Shown here in pieces: positions 8,822 to 17,226 of a DNA stretch of 64,000 bases (position 1 is its first letter; every line of letters begins with the position of its first letter). The notes beneath the pieces are model-generated. The model was not told the origin of the DNA, made no database searches, and was given only the letters and a program-made list of their open reading frames with translations. Made by a program: the position numbers and the translations under genes. The DNA comes from Methylothermaceae bacteria B42. Lineage in GTDB: Bacteria; Pseudomonadota; Gammaproteobacteria; Methylococcales; Methylothermaceae. The DNA is taken from positions 1 through 64,000 of the forward strand of contig LSNW01000013.1 in the NCBI GenBank assembly GCA_001566965.1, read 5' to 3'.

Positions 8822-10231
8822 TCAAGAATTTGCCACATCATCGCCACGCAATCCGTATTTGCGCAATTTTTCCACCAGCGTAGTCCGGCGCATTTTCAAA
8901 CGTTTGGCGGCGTGAGCCGCCACCCCGTTACATTCGTCCAGGGCCCTTTGAATTAAATCCTTTTCCAAAGTGCTTAAGTGTTCCTTGAGGTCGAACTCCT
9001 CATTGGGCAATCCACGTTCTGGCGCTTGAGACATTGCAACAACGGGGTTTTTACTCACCGGAGCGACTTGCCGGTCAATCCCCGCACGGTGGAGGATCTT
9101 CTCCGGCAAATTCTGAACATCCACTACCCCATAGGGATACAACACCGCCAGGCGCTCAATCAGGTTAGCCAGCTCCCGGACATTGCCGGGCCAGTCGTAA
9201 CGTTTCAATATTTCCAGCGCCGCCGCCGTCAGACGCACCGAACCGCGCTTTTCATTTTCAATCCGGGCAATCAGATCCGCGACCAAAGCCGGGATATCTT
9301 CGCTTCTTTCCCGCAAGGCAGGCATTTCAATGGGAAAAACGTTCAAGCGGTAATATAAATCTTCGCGAAAGCGGTTGGCCTTTATCTCTTCTTCCAGATC
9401 ACGATGGGTGGCGGCGATCACCCGCACATCGCAATGAATGGTTTTGTTACTGCCCACCCGCTCAAAGCTGCGCTCTTGCAGAACGCGCAACAGTTTGACT
9501 TGCATGGCCATGGGCATGTCGCCAATTTCATCGAGGAACAAAGTGCCGCCCTCGGCCATTTCAAAGCGGCCCTGGCGAGCGCTCAGGGCACCGGTAAACG
9601 CTCCCTTCTCGTGACCGAACAATTCACTTTCCAAGAGTTCCGCCGGGATGGCGCCACAATTCAAAGGCACGAAGGGCTTGTTACGCCGGGGTGAATGGTA
9701 ATGGAGGTTACGGGCAACGACTTCTTTCCCGGTACCGGATTCCCCCAAAATCAACACCGTTACCTCGGTCTTGGCCACCTGTTGGATTAATGTCCGGGTC
9801 CGTTGAATGGCAGGGCTTTCACCCGTCAAACTGCGGAATAATTCCAACGATCTGCCTTCCCGTTGTTGTTTGCGTTCGTTAAGGACCCGGTGAATCAATT
9901 CATTCAAAACCGAATAAGTCGTTGGCCACTCAACCACTGCCGAAATTTCAGCCTCTACCATCGAAGGTAATTCGCTGTTTTGGCCATGTGCGCTTAAGTA
10001 CAGAATGGGGGTAGGGTCAAATTGATCCTTTAATCGGCGCACGCACTGAGCCAAGCCTTCGTCGACTTGCCCAAGAATGATGACCCGGAACGCTTTGCCA
10101 CTTTCGAATACCCTTTTCATCTCTGAAGGGGGCACGGCCACAACCGCTATCTCACTAAATTCAAATGCGCCCCGAATTTGTTTCAAGAGCAATTCATCTT
10201 TCTCGATGAGAAGAATCGGGTGGTTTTCCAT
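8822..10231 (-). CDS. fleQ: Flagellar master regulator FleQ/FlrA
   Basis: This 469-residue sigma-54 activator heads the flagellar cascade. Its N-terminal receiver-like domain has lost the phosphorylation site: the position matching Asp54 of FleR is Gly (RVIILGQ), as is normal for FleQ, which instead responds to FleN and c-di-GMP. The AAA+ domain has GESGTGKE at about 163-170 and GAFTGA. The C-terminus has a Fis-type helix-turn-helix ([22 protein letters not shown] region). It is separated from fleS by 91 bases containing the sigma-54 promoter. A PilZ gene lies nearby on the other strand, but no direct link is shown. Confidence 0.95.
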   Translation of the reverse strand: MENHPILLIEKDELLLKQIRGAFEFSEIAVVAVPPSEMKRVFESGKAFRVIILGQVDEGLAQCVRRLKDQFDPTPILYLSAHGQNSELPSMVEAEISAVVEWPTTYSVLNELIHRVLNERKQQREGRSLELFRSLTGESPAIQRTRTLIQQVAKTEVTVLILGESGTGKEVVARNLHYHSPRRNKPFVPLNCGAIPAELLESELFGHEKGAFTGALSARQGRFEMAEGGTLFLDEIGDMPMAMQVKLLRVLQERSFERVGSNKTIHCDVRVIAATHRDLEEEIKANRFREDLYYRLNVFPIEMPALRERSEDIPALVADLIARIENEKRGSVRLTAAALEILKRYDWPGNVRELANLIERLAVLYPYGVVDVQNLPEKILHRAGIDRQVAPVSKNPVVAMSQAPERGLPNEEFDLKEHLSTLEKDLIQRALDECNGVAAHAAKRLKMRRTTLVEKLRKYGLRGDDVANS

Positions 10232-10268
10232 GGATTGGCTATAATGAAGAGAAATAAACGCCGTATAA

Positions 10269-10297
10269 AGTAAATCACTCCAAACTCAAGATGTCAA
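10269..10297 (-). promoter_or_regulatory. Possible sigma-70 promoter of fleQ
   Basis: The minus strand holds TTGACA (10292-10297), a 17-base spacer and TTTACT (10269-10274, 4 of 6 matches to TATAAT). The start site would be near 10262, about 30 bases before fleQ. A housekeeping promoter is expected for this top-tier gene. The -10 is weak. Confidence 0.5.
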
Positions 10298-10483
10298 AAT
10301 TTTGTCACCTTCTTCCCTTCACATTTAATTATTTAATTTTTAACGCTTTTCTCAAATCTTGCCATTAGTTTCACCGCCAAAGCACCACGGCATGGAGAAA
10401 TTTCAATCACGGGCCACTTGACATCCCCTTCGTCAAGCCTTAGAAATCATGGTAATTCTAATAATAGGGAGCACCCCCCTTCG

Positions 10484-11734
10484 TTGAACGATATTCCGTT
10501 GAGCGTTTTATTCAGTGCCCTCGGCGTGCTGATTTTATTGTCTGCTTTTTTTTCCAGCTCGGAAACGGCGTTGATGGCGCTAAACCGTTACCGGCTGCAA
10601 CACTTGGTCAAGCAAAAACACCGCAGCGCCATGCGCGCCCAAAAGCTGCTGGAACGGCCTGACCGGCTGATTGGCCTGATTCTGCTGGGCAATAATTTTG
10701 TTAATATTCTCGCTTCCTCCCTGGCCACGGTCATTGCCCTGCGTCTTTATGGAGAAGCTGGAATAGCCATCGCAGCGGGGGCTTTAACCCTGGTGATTCT
10801 GATATTTGCCGAGGTGGCGCCAAAAACCGTGGCAGCCACATACCCGGAGAAAGTGGCTTTTTTTGCGGTCTGGATCATCCCGCCTCTGCTGCGGCTGCTG
10901 TATCCCTTTGTCTGGCTGGTGAACCTGTTTGCCAATCTATTTCTCAGGCTGTTTGGTATAAAAATCAAGCGGCCTTCCGATACTTTACTTTCCACGGAAG
11001 AACTTAGGACCGTGGTTGCCGAGGCTGGAGCCAGGCTGCCGTTTCGTTACCATAATATGCTGCTGAGTATTCTCGATTTGGAAAGCGCCACGGTGGAAGA
11101 CGTCATGGTGCCGCGTCATGAAATTGTCGGCATCAATCTGGACGATCCGATCGAAACCATTATCGAACAAATCAAAACCAGCCCCCATACCCGCCTGCCG
11201 GTTTACAAGAAAAGTATTGATAATGTCATAGGCGTTCTCCATATCCGGAAACTACTGCCTAATATCGCTACCCAAGCGTTGACCAAAGAGCGAATTCGCG
11301 AATCACTGGAAGAGATTTATTTTGTTCCTGAAAACACCCCTTTACATCAACTGTTGGCGGATTTCCGGCAAAAAAATAAACGTTTTGCCCTGGTGGTGGA
11401 TGAGTACGGTGATGTATTAGGTTTGGTCACTATAGAAGATATCATGCAAGAGTTGGTGGGAGAATTGACTGTCGGTCCTGCCAGGGTTCAACAATTCCCC
11501 GATGGCAGCTTTCTGGTGGATGGCAGTATTTCCATTCGGGACCTGAATCGCATCACCGGTTGGAATCTGCCAACCAAAGGCCCCAAAACGCTCAATGGGC
11601 TGATTATGGAACACTTGGAAACCATACCCAGCCCCGGAACCAGCTTGAAACTCAACGGCTTTCGGGTGGAAATCATAGAAATGGATGGCAATGCGGTGAA
11701 AAAAGTAAAGTTTTTTCCCCTCAAGGAACATTAA
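10484..11734 (+). CDS. CNNM/CorC-type membrane transporter (DUF21-CBS-CorC)
   Basis: The protein belongs to the CNNM/HlyC-CorC family, linked to Mg2+ or Co2+ efflux. An N-terminal DUF21 membrane domain begins with the family signature LLSAFFSSSETALMALNRYRL; two CBS domains follow (VEDVMVPRHEIVGINL and FALVVDEYGDVLGLVTIEDI), then a CorC/HlyC domain (GSISIRDLNRITGWNLP). I prefer the TTG at 10484 (LNDIPLSVLFSAL), which matches where homologues begin and has AGGGAG upstream. A longer frame from a TTG at 10418 is also open. About 416 residues. It is divergent from fleQ, and its substrate cannot be told from sequence. Confidence 0.88.
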   Translation: MNDIPLSVLFSALGVLILLSAFFSSSETALMALNRYRLQHLVKQKHRSAMRAQKLLERPDRLIGLILLGNNFVNILASSLATVIALRLYGEAGIAIAAGALTLVILIFAEVAPKTVAATYPEKVAFFAVWIIPPLLRLLYPFVWLVNLFANLFLRLFGIKIKRPSDTLLSTEELRTVVAEAGARLPFRYHNMLLSILDLESATVEDVMVPRHEIVGINLDDPIETIIEQIKTSPHTRLPVYKKSIDNVIGVLHIRKLLPNIATQALTKERIRESLEEIYFVPENTPLHQLLADFRQKNKRFALVVDEYGDVLGLVTIEDIMQELVGELTVGPARVQQFPDGSFLVDGSISIRDLNRITGWNLPTKGPKTLNGLIMEHLETIPSPGTSLKLNGFRVEIIEMDGNAVKKVKFFPLKEH

Positions 11735-11847
11735 TTTAAAGAACCAATCCACAAAAAGCGTATTGACACCAATCCTATACTTTAATTTTGTATTTTCTGC
11801 TCTATACTTTGTTGTCAAACAACCTCATAAATAAATAAGAGGCATTC

Positions 11848-12513
11848 ATGCCGAAGTTGACCCTGAACTTCAAAGGGCAGCCCATCCAGGTCTACCATTT
11901 CGATTCTGGCATTATTACTATTGGTAGTGATGCCGATAATACTATCCGTATTGACAATTTGGGCATTGCGCCCAAACACGCCATAATCGACCTGGAGCAC
12001 TCCGACGGCCCCCACTTGTTTCAAGAAGACGAGCGTTTCCCTCTCCAGGTCAACAACCGGAAAATTTCCAGCCACCTTTTAAAACATGGCGACACTATCC
12101 AACTGGGAAAATACACCATCGATTATGCCAGTGACGAACAAGTGCTCGACTCCCCGGTATTGGAACCGGAATCGGAGCCGGAACCCGAACTGGAACTCTT
12201 GTTCAAGGATTCCCTTGCCAACGATGCTAATTTACAACTTCTCAACGGCAAAAACATCGGCCGTCTGATCCCTCTCAAACAAGCCCTGACCCGCCTTGGA
12301 AAACCTGGCAAAGGGGTAGCCGTGATCGCCCGCCGTAAAGAAGGCTATTTTCTTTCCTCCCTCGAAGGCGGGGGAAAAATCAAAATCAATGGCGCCATTT
12401 TGGGAGAGCAAACCTTACCTCTTTCCCATGGTGACAAGCTGGAAATCGACAAACACAAAATGCTCTTCACCATGCCATTTTCAATCTCCAGCTCAGAGCA
12501 ACCTGGCCCATGA
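11848..12513 (+). CDS. Tandem FHA-domain protein
   Basis: The protein is cytosolic, with 221 residues. Residues 1-95 form an FHA phosphothreonine-binding fold (IITIGSDADNTIRIDN, PKHAIIDLE, NGRK-like NNRKISSHLLKHGDTIQLG). An acidic PE-rich linker (EPESEPEPELELL) leads to a second, more diverged FHA-like half (INGAILGEQTLPLSHGDKLEI). In the first domain the usual Arg after IG is Ser, which may weaken phosphopeptide binding. The start overlaps nothing; the end overlaps the PilZ gene by 4 bases, so the two are coupled. Role unknown; signalling scaffold is the safest guess. Confidence 0.8.
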   Translation: MPKLTLNFKGQPIQVYHFDSGIITIGSDADNTIRIDNLGIAPKHAIIDLEHSDGPHLFQEDERFPLQVNNRKISSHLLKHGDTIQLGKYTIDYASDEQVLDSPVLEPESEPEPELELLFKDSLANDANLQLLNGKNIGRLIPLKQALTRLGKPGKGVAVIARRKEGYFLSSLEGGGKIKINGAILGEQTLPLSHGDKLEIDKHKMLFTMPFSISSSEQPGP

Positions 12514-12872
12514 AAAACAAACGGCGTTTTTCCCGGATTTTATACCGGGCCCCAGCCAGAATTGTCGGCCATGAGGATCAACACACTTGTGAGATCATTG
12601 ACTTGTCTTTAAAGGGTTGCCTTATACAACTGCCGGAATCATTCCAGCCACAAGCAAAGCACCTGTACGAATTGCAAATCCCTTTGAATCCCGGCAACGA
12701 AATTCAAATGCAAGTAATGCTGGTACACTGTCAGGATGAGCGGGCGGGATTTCAATGCCGTTACATTGATTTACAAAGCATTAGCTTGCTACGGCGTTTG
12801 ATTGAACTAAACCTGGGCCATTACAAACAACTGGAACGGGATCTCAACGCCCTCTATCAGGAAAATCCCTAA
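12510..12872 (+). CDS. PilZ-domain c-di-GMP binding protein
   Basis: This 120-residue protein is essentially a single PilZ domain. The two c-di-GMP contact motifs are present: RRFSR at residues 5-9 (RxxxR) and DLSLKGC (D/NxSxxG) near 30-36. PilZ proteins bind c-di-GMP and act on motility, surface structures or transcription. It is translationally coupled to the FHA gene, suggesting they act together. A short C-terminal helix (LLRRLIELNLGHYKQLERDL) follows the barrel. Placement beside the flagellar genes is suggestive only. Confidence 0.9.
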   Translation: MKNKRRFSRILYRAPARIVGHEDQHTCEIIDLSLKGCLIQLPESFQPQAKHLYELQIPLNPGNEIQMQVMLVHCQDERAGFQCRYIDLQSISLLRRLIELNLGHYKQLERDLNALYQENP

Positions 12873-12880
12873 ACCTAGAT

Positions 12881-13119
12881 CTGATGTTACGCACTTGCCC
12901 GGAATGCCCTCTCCCCCGGCCCCTCTCCCACAGGGAGAGGGGAGTCAATGCTTGGTTTTCCGCCACTCCCATCGTTATAGATGGAAGCTAGAAAACAGTC
13001 CATATTCCCTTACTTGCAGGCACGGGAGGGTCAGGGAATCCACCCTTGCCCCCTCCCCCGCAAGCGGGGGAGGGTTGGGGAGGGGGAGGATAATACGGAA
13101 TGAACGTGCGTAACATGAG
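12881..13119. repeat. MITE-like repeat, copy 2 (complete)
   Basis: This 239-base element has terminal inverted repeats: left CTGATGTTACGCAC, right end read in reverse CTCATGTTACGCAC, 13 of 14 identical. Inside are two GC-rich hairpins (12920-12942 CCCCTCTCCC/GGGAGAGGGG, and near 13050 CCCTCCCCCGC/GCGGGGGAGGG). A direct repeat CCTAGAT flanks it on both sides (12874-12880 and 13120-13126), which looks like a target-site duplication. It has no coding capacity. It fills the space between the PilZ gene and the cca stop. Confidence 0.85.
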
Positions 13120-13127
13120 CCTAGATT

Positions 13128-14372
13128 TTATTTGTGTTCCATCATCATCTGGCGCTTACATGCCGCCACGGCCTTAATTCTCGCCACCCGTAATTCAGCG
13201 CCCAGTGCCGCGCCGCGCAATCCTTTTTCCAGCAAAACATCGGCTTCCACAGCCAGCGCGGCATCGCGCAGCTTTCGCCACCATTGCGCCTGGGGATAAG
13301 GTTCATCTTCCAATCCGGTGCGCCCTCTGGCGTCCGCCATGCAAGCCAGTAAAAACGGCTCGAAATCGTTTTTTGGCTTGAGGGTTTCCAGACGGGATAA
13401 CACATCCACTATGGTGGCGGGGCGAAGCTCGAAAACCCGGTGACAGTGGGTGTGATAGCGCATGACTTTCTGCGCCAGGCGAAAATAACGCCGGGGGGCT
13501 TTGAGCCGGCCGCATAATGCCTTTAATGCCTGCAACCCGAGCACTTCATGATTTTGATGACGGGGCCAGGCTTCCGGAGGAGTGAGCCCTTTACCCAAAT
13601 CATGCGTCAGGGCGGCAAAGCGCGTAACGGTGTCTTTCGAAAGCTTTGCCGCTTGCGTCAATGTCATCATGGTATGGATACCGGTATCGATTTCCGGATG
13701 ATACTCCACCGGCTGAGGCACGCCATAGAGGCGTTCGATCTCCGGAAACAAGCGAACGTTGGCGCCACATTTGCGCAATACCTCAAAAAACTTTTCGGGG
13801 GTCGCTTCGGCCAAAGCTTTTACCAACTCCTGCCAAACCCGCTCCGGCGTCAAAGCATCCACCTCCCCCGCCTCCACCATTTGCCGCATCAATTGCATGG
13901 TTTCGCCGGCGACCTTGAAACCTAGTTGGCCATAGCGGGCGACGAAACGGGCTACCCGTAAAATCCGCAGAGGATCTTCGGAAAAAGCCGGAGAAACATG
14001 ACGAAGAATCCGCTTTTCCAAGTCTTGGGCGCCGCCATAGGGATCAATCAAACGCCCCGACTCATCCATGGCCATGGCGTTGATGGTCAAATCGCGCCGC
14101 TTTAGATCTTCTTCCAGGGTAACATCAGGTGCCGCATGTACCACAAACCCCCGGTGACCGGGCGCCACCTTGCGCTCGGTACGGGCCAATGCATATTCCT
14201 CATGGGTAACCGGGTGCAGAAAGACAGGAAAATCCTTTCCCACTCTTTTAAAGCCGCGTTTCTCCATGGCTTCTGGCGTTTCTCCCACCACCACCCAGTC
14301 ACGTTCTTTAACCGGCAAGCCGAGCAGCTGATCCCGGACAGCACCGCCGACAAGATAAGCTTTCACAGTCAT
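13128..14372 (-). CDS. cca: Multifunctional CCA tRNA nucleotidyltransferase
   Basis: The enzyme adds or repairs the CCA end of tRNA using CTP and ATP. At 414 residues it has the length of the gammaproteobacterial type with an HD domain. The class II nucleotidyltransferase head shows YLVGGAVRDQLLG, the paired acidic residues of the catalytic DxD (KERDWVVVG region) and RRDLTINAMAMD; the neck follows with SEDPLRILRVARF. The HD phosphohydrolase motif is in TRFAALTHDLGKGLTPPE. The start shares one base with the stop of the upstream lipoprotein gene. Its 3' end abuts the MITE, so no native terminator is visible. Confidence 0.96.
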   Translation of the reverse strand: MTVKAYLVGGAVRDQLLGLPVKERDWVVVGETPEAMEKRGFKRVGKDFPVFLHPVTHEEYALARTERKVAPGHRGFVVHAAPDVTLEEDLKRRDLTINAMAMDESGRLIDPYGGAQDLEKRILRHVSPAFSEDPLRILRVARFVARYGQLGFKVAGETMQLMRQMVEAGEVDALTPERVWQELVKALAEATPEKFFEVLRKCGANVRLFPEIERLYGVPQPVEYHPEIDTGIHTMMTLTQAAKLSKDTVTRFAALTHDLGKGLTPPEAWPRHQNHEVLGLQALKALCGRLKAPRRYFRLAQKVMRYHTHCHRVFELRPATIVDVLSRLETLKPKNDFEPFLLACMADARGRTGLEDEPYPQAQWWRKLRDAALAVEADVLLEKGLRGAALGAELRVARIKAVAACKRQMMMEHK

Positions 14373-15103
14373 TATCTGCTTGGCAGGGGGACTGTCACCA
14401 CTTTGAGTTGCCCGCCAATCTTCAACCCCAGCCTCAGAAACTTGGCGGATTTGGCCTCTGCTTTGGTGCCAGGAAAGAACAAATAACCGTAGGCCAAAGC
14501 GCCCGGTGGAATAACGTGGTTGCGTAAGGACCGGCGGCGCAAATCGCGGCGGATTTCACTATCCAAGGCTTGATAGCGCTCCCCGCCTCCAATGATGGCG
14601 CCAATACTGGCGCCTACAGCAGCCCCTTTGCCGATACTCTTAGCGACATCGCCGCCGGACAAAATCCCGATGGCAAAACCTGTCACCGCGCCCACCGCGC
14701 CCAATAGCACGGCCTTTTTACCGGTACTGGCAAAGGTTTCGCCAATTTCCACCTCCCCTTTGATTCGGCGGTATGCCTGATCAGAAGTCAACAGTGGCCA
14801 GGCCTGATCTTGATTATCCACCAAAAAAGTCTGCTGCGGCACAATCTGGACTGAACTAGAACTTTGATTATCCAATACCAGGCGCACGGGTATTAACCCC
14901 GATCCGCGCACATCAAACCCCAGCAAATCCTCCGCCCTGCCCGGATCAAGATAAGCGTAGGCGGCAATGGAGACCCCATCCACTTGCACCGATTGCGGCT
15001 GTGAAGCTGGCAGCGGCACCGGCGCCACCCGGTCTTTGTAGGTACTGCAACCCGCCAGCACCATAAAAAGCCAAAACCATAAACAAACCGTTAACTTTTT
15101 CAC
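14372..15103 (-). CDS. Lipoprotein with glycine-zipper segment
   Basis: I start this at a GTG (15101-15103) preceded by GGGAAGG. From there the first residues form a lipoprotein signal peptide, VKKLTVCLWFWLFMVLAGC, with the lipid-bearing Cys at residue 19. The frame is open further upstream but without a signal peptide. A glycine-rich hydrophobic stretch in the middle (AVGAVTGFAIGILSGGDVAK then GAAVGASIGAIIGGGE) resembles glycine-zipper membrane segments. The product is about 243 residues. No specific function is recognised. It overlaps cca by one base, probably one operon. Confidence 0.7.
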   Translation of the reverse strand: MKKLTVCLWFWLFMVLAGCSTYKDRVAPVPLPASQPQSVQVDGVSIAAYAYLDPGRAEDLLGFDVRGSGLIPVRLVLDNQSSSSVQIVPQQTFLVDNQDQAWPLLTSDQAYRRIKGEVEIGETFASTGKKAVLLGAVGAVTGFAIGILSGGDVAKSIGKGAAVGASIGAIIGGGERYQALDSEIRRDLRRRSLRNHVIPPGALAYGYLFFPGTKAEAKSAKFLRLGLKIGGQLKVVTVPLPSR

Positions 15104-15211
15104 CTTGCCTTCCCTTTCCTCATTAAAATACTTGCCATGATTATGAACTGTACCGCCCATATCTTCTACTAAGAATTGGACGGGCTTGCGGTTACTGCCC
15201 GTGGAGAAAGA

Positions 15212-15451
15212 ATGCAACGTATCTTTGAAGCAAACGATATTCTTGAAGCCAGCATTGTCAAAGGACTGCTGGAACAATGCGGCATCAAAACCGCGTTAAA
15301 TGGTTACTACCTGCAAGGCGGTATTGGCGAGTTGCCCATTTCCGGCCTGGCGTCCCTTTGGGTAGAAGATGAGGACGCAGCCGCCGCCCGCCGCATCGTC
15401 GAAGACTATCTTTCAGGTAACTCGCAAGCCGATTCCTCCTCCGGGGAATGA
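15212..15451 (+). CDS. DUF2007 family small protein
   Basis: This 79-residue protein matches the DUF2007 (putative signal-transducing) family: MQRIFEANDILEASIVKGLLEQCGI, a conserved GELP and ending LWVEDEDAAAARRIVEDYL. The ATG at 15212 has GTGGAG eight bases upstream and matches the usual family start; an ATG at 15176 would add residues unlike the family. The stop overlaps the start of tamA by 4 bases, so it is coupled to outer-membrane assembly genes. The family's biochemical role is unknown. Confidence 0.82.
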   Translation: MQRIFEANDILEASIVKGLLEQCGIKTALNGYYLQGGIGELPISGLASLWVEDEDAAAARRIVEDYLSGNSQADSSSGE

Positions 15452-17226
15452 GAACCGGCATTTTTCACCCGCTTTCAGCTTGTTCAGGATTGAAACCTTT
15501 TTTTGTTTTCTTATTGATATTATTGAAATTGGCAATCCTCTACCCATCCTTGTCTCCAGGGCAACCCAAACCACAAATCCACCTGCAAGGCGTTGAAGGC
15601 GCGCTGAAGACCAATATCAAAGCCCAACTGTCACTTTTTGAAGAAAGTTGTGATTCTCCCCGGTGGCAAGTGAATGAGGCCTTCACCCACGCGGACAAGG
15701 AGATCCGACGCGCCCTGCGGGCACTGGGCTACTATGAACCGGCTGTCGAAAGCCACTTTGAATTCACCGAAACATGCTGGCGCGCCACCTTTAAAATTCA
15801 GCCGGGCCCCAGGGTAATCATCCGTCAAATTGATCTGCGAATTCAGGGCGAAGCTGAAAATGATCCTGTGTTCCAGGCATTTATGACAAAACTCCCTTTG
15901 CAACCTGGCGATCCCTTGAACCATGGCGCATACGAAGCATTGAAAAATCGCTTGTTGGATATGGCCAATCAAAGGGGGTATTTCGACGCCCGTTTTTCGC
16001 GCCGGGAACTACGAGTGGATTTGTCCCGTCACCAGGCCGATATCGTGCTTCATTTTGACTCAGGGCGCCGTTATCATTTTGGTCAGCTAAAGATTCAGCA
16101 AGACATCCTGGATCCTGAATTCATCAATAAATATGTAAACCTGAAACCGGATGCGCCTTATGAAGGCGATCGCCTGACACAGGTCTATCAATCCCTGGCA
16201 GGCAGCGGTTATTTCGCTGAAGTGGAGATCCAGCCCTTACATGAACAGACAAGGGAATACCGAGTCCCGATACAAATCCGGTTATTTCCCCGCAAACACC
16301 ATTTTTTCAAAATCGGCGCGGGCTTTGATACCAATACGGGTCCCCGGGTCAGTCTCGGGTACGAAAACCGGTATTTGAACCACCATGGCCATCGCTTGAA
16401 CCTCAGGCTTCGGTATTCCCCCGTGCGCTCGGAATTCAGCAGTCAATATCAAATTCCCTGGGATGATCCCCTGCACGAGACCCTTACTGTCCGCTCAGGT
16501 TTCCTCCACGAGGATACCGACACCCAAACCTCTGACCAAGGCAGTTTGGGCATCCAGTTCATTCATCCCCGGCAAAAATGGACCGAAACCTTTGGTGTAG
16601 ACTTGCGTTATGAAAAATCCCAGACCGGCGACCAAACCCAGGAATCCCTGTTGGCCCTTCCCGCCATTGAATGGACCAGAGTCCACGCCGATGACCCCTT
16701 GCGCCCCAAACAGGGATGGAAGCTGGATATCAAGGTCAAAGGGGGCGTGCCTTTATTCGGCGATCCCGTCATCTTTCTGCAAGCCCGCACTTATGGCAAG
16801 TGGATTCGTCAGCTACCCTGGCGGGGAAGGATTATTACCCGCCTGGAAGCGGCCACCACTTGGGTGGATCGATTTCCAAACCTGCCTACCAGTCACCGCT
16901 ATTTTGCCGGTGGCGACAATAGTATCCGGGGCTATGGCTATAAAAAGCTGGGACCCAAAGACAGTGAAGGCGAGGTAATTGGCGGCCGGCATTTGGCCGT
17001 GGCCAGCCTGGAATATGAACAATTGTTTTTGGAAAATTGGGGCGCGGCCATCTTTGTGGATGCGGGAAATGCCTTTAATTCCTTTCAGGAACCCATCAAA
17101 ATTGGCGCTGGCGCTGGCATTCGGTGGTATTCTCCAGTAGGCCCGATTCGCCTGGATCTTGCCACCCCGGTCGACCCTCATAACCTGGGGATACGATTAC
17201 ATATTTCCATGGGGCCGGCGTTATGA
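15448..17226 (+). CDS. tamA: Outer-membrane translocation protein TamA (BamA/Omp85 family)
   Basis: TamA is the outer-membrane half of the TAM complex that spans the envelope with TamB and supports insertion of some outer-membrane proteins and lipid transport. After an N-terminal hydrophobic segment (FFVFLLILLKLAILYPSL) come three POTRA-like repeats (about 45-280), then a 16-strand barrel with the family box FAGGDNSIRGYGYKKLGP and the terminal pattern YSPVGPIRLDLATPVD. The 592-residue length fits. It overlaps tamB by 4 bases, the usual arrangement. Confidence 0.94.
   Translation: MRTGIFHPLSACSGLKPFFVFLLILLKLAILYPSLSPGQPKPQIHLQGVEGALKTNIKAQLSLFEESCDSPRWQVNEAFTHADKEIRRALRALGYYEPAVESHFEFTETCWRATFKIQPGPRVIIRQIDLRIQGEAENDPVFQAFMTKLPLQPGDPLNHGAYEALKNRLLDMANQRGYFDARFSRRELRVDLSRHQADIVLHFDSGRRYHFGQLKIQQDILDPEFINKYVNLKPDAPYEGDRLTQVYQSLAGSGYFAEVEIQPLHEQTREYRVPIQIRLFPRKHHFFKIGAGFDTNTGPRVSLGYENRYLNHHGHRLNLRLRYSPVRSEFSSQYQIPWDDPLHETLTVRSGFLHEDTDTQTSDQGSLGIQFIHPRQKWTETFGVDLRYEKSQTGDQTQESLLALPAIEWTRVHADDPLRPKQGWKLDIKVKGGVPLFGDPVIFLQARTYGKWIRQLPWRGRIITRLEAATTWVDRFPNLPTSHRYFAGGDNSIRGYGYKKLGPKDSEGEVIGGRHLAVASLEYEQLFLENWGAAIFVDAGNAFNSFQEPIKIGAGAGIRWYSPVGPIRLDLATPVDPHNLGIRLHISMGPAL

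Noticed and set aside
12895-13113. 72-codon frame within MITE copy 2
   Set aside because: It runs through both GC-rich hairpins of the repeat; low-complexity Pro/Gly/Arg composition and no conservation in the other copies.
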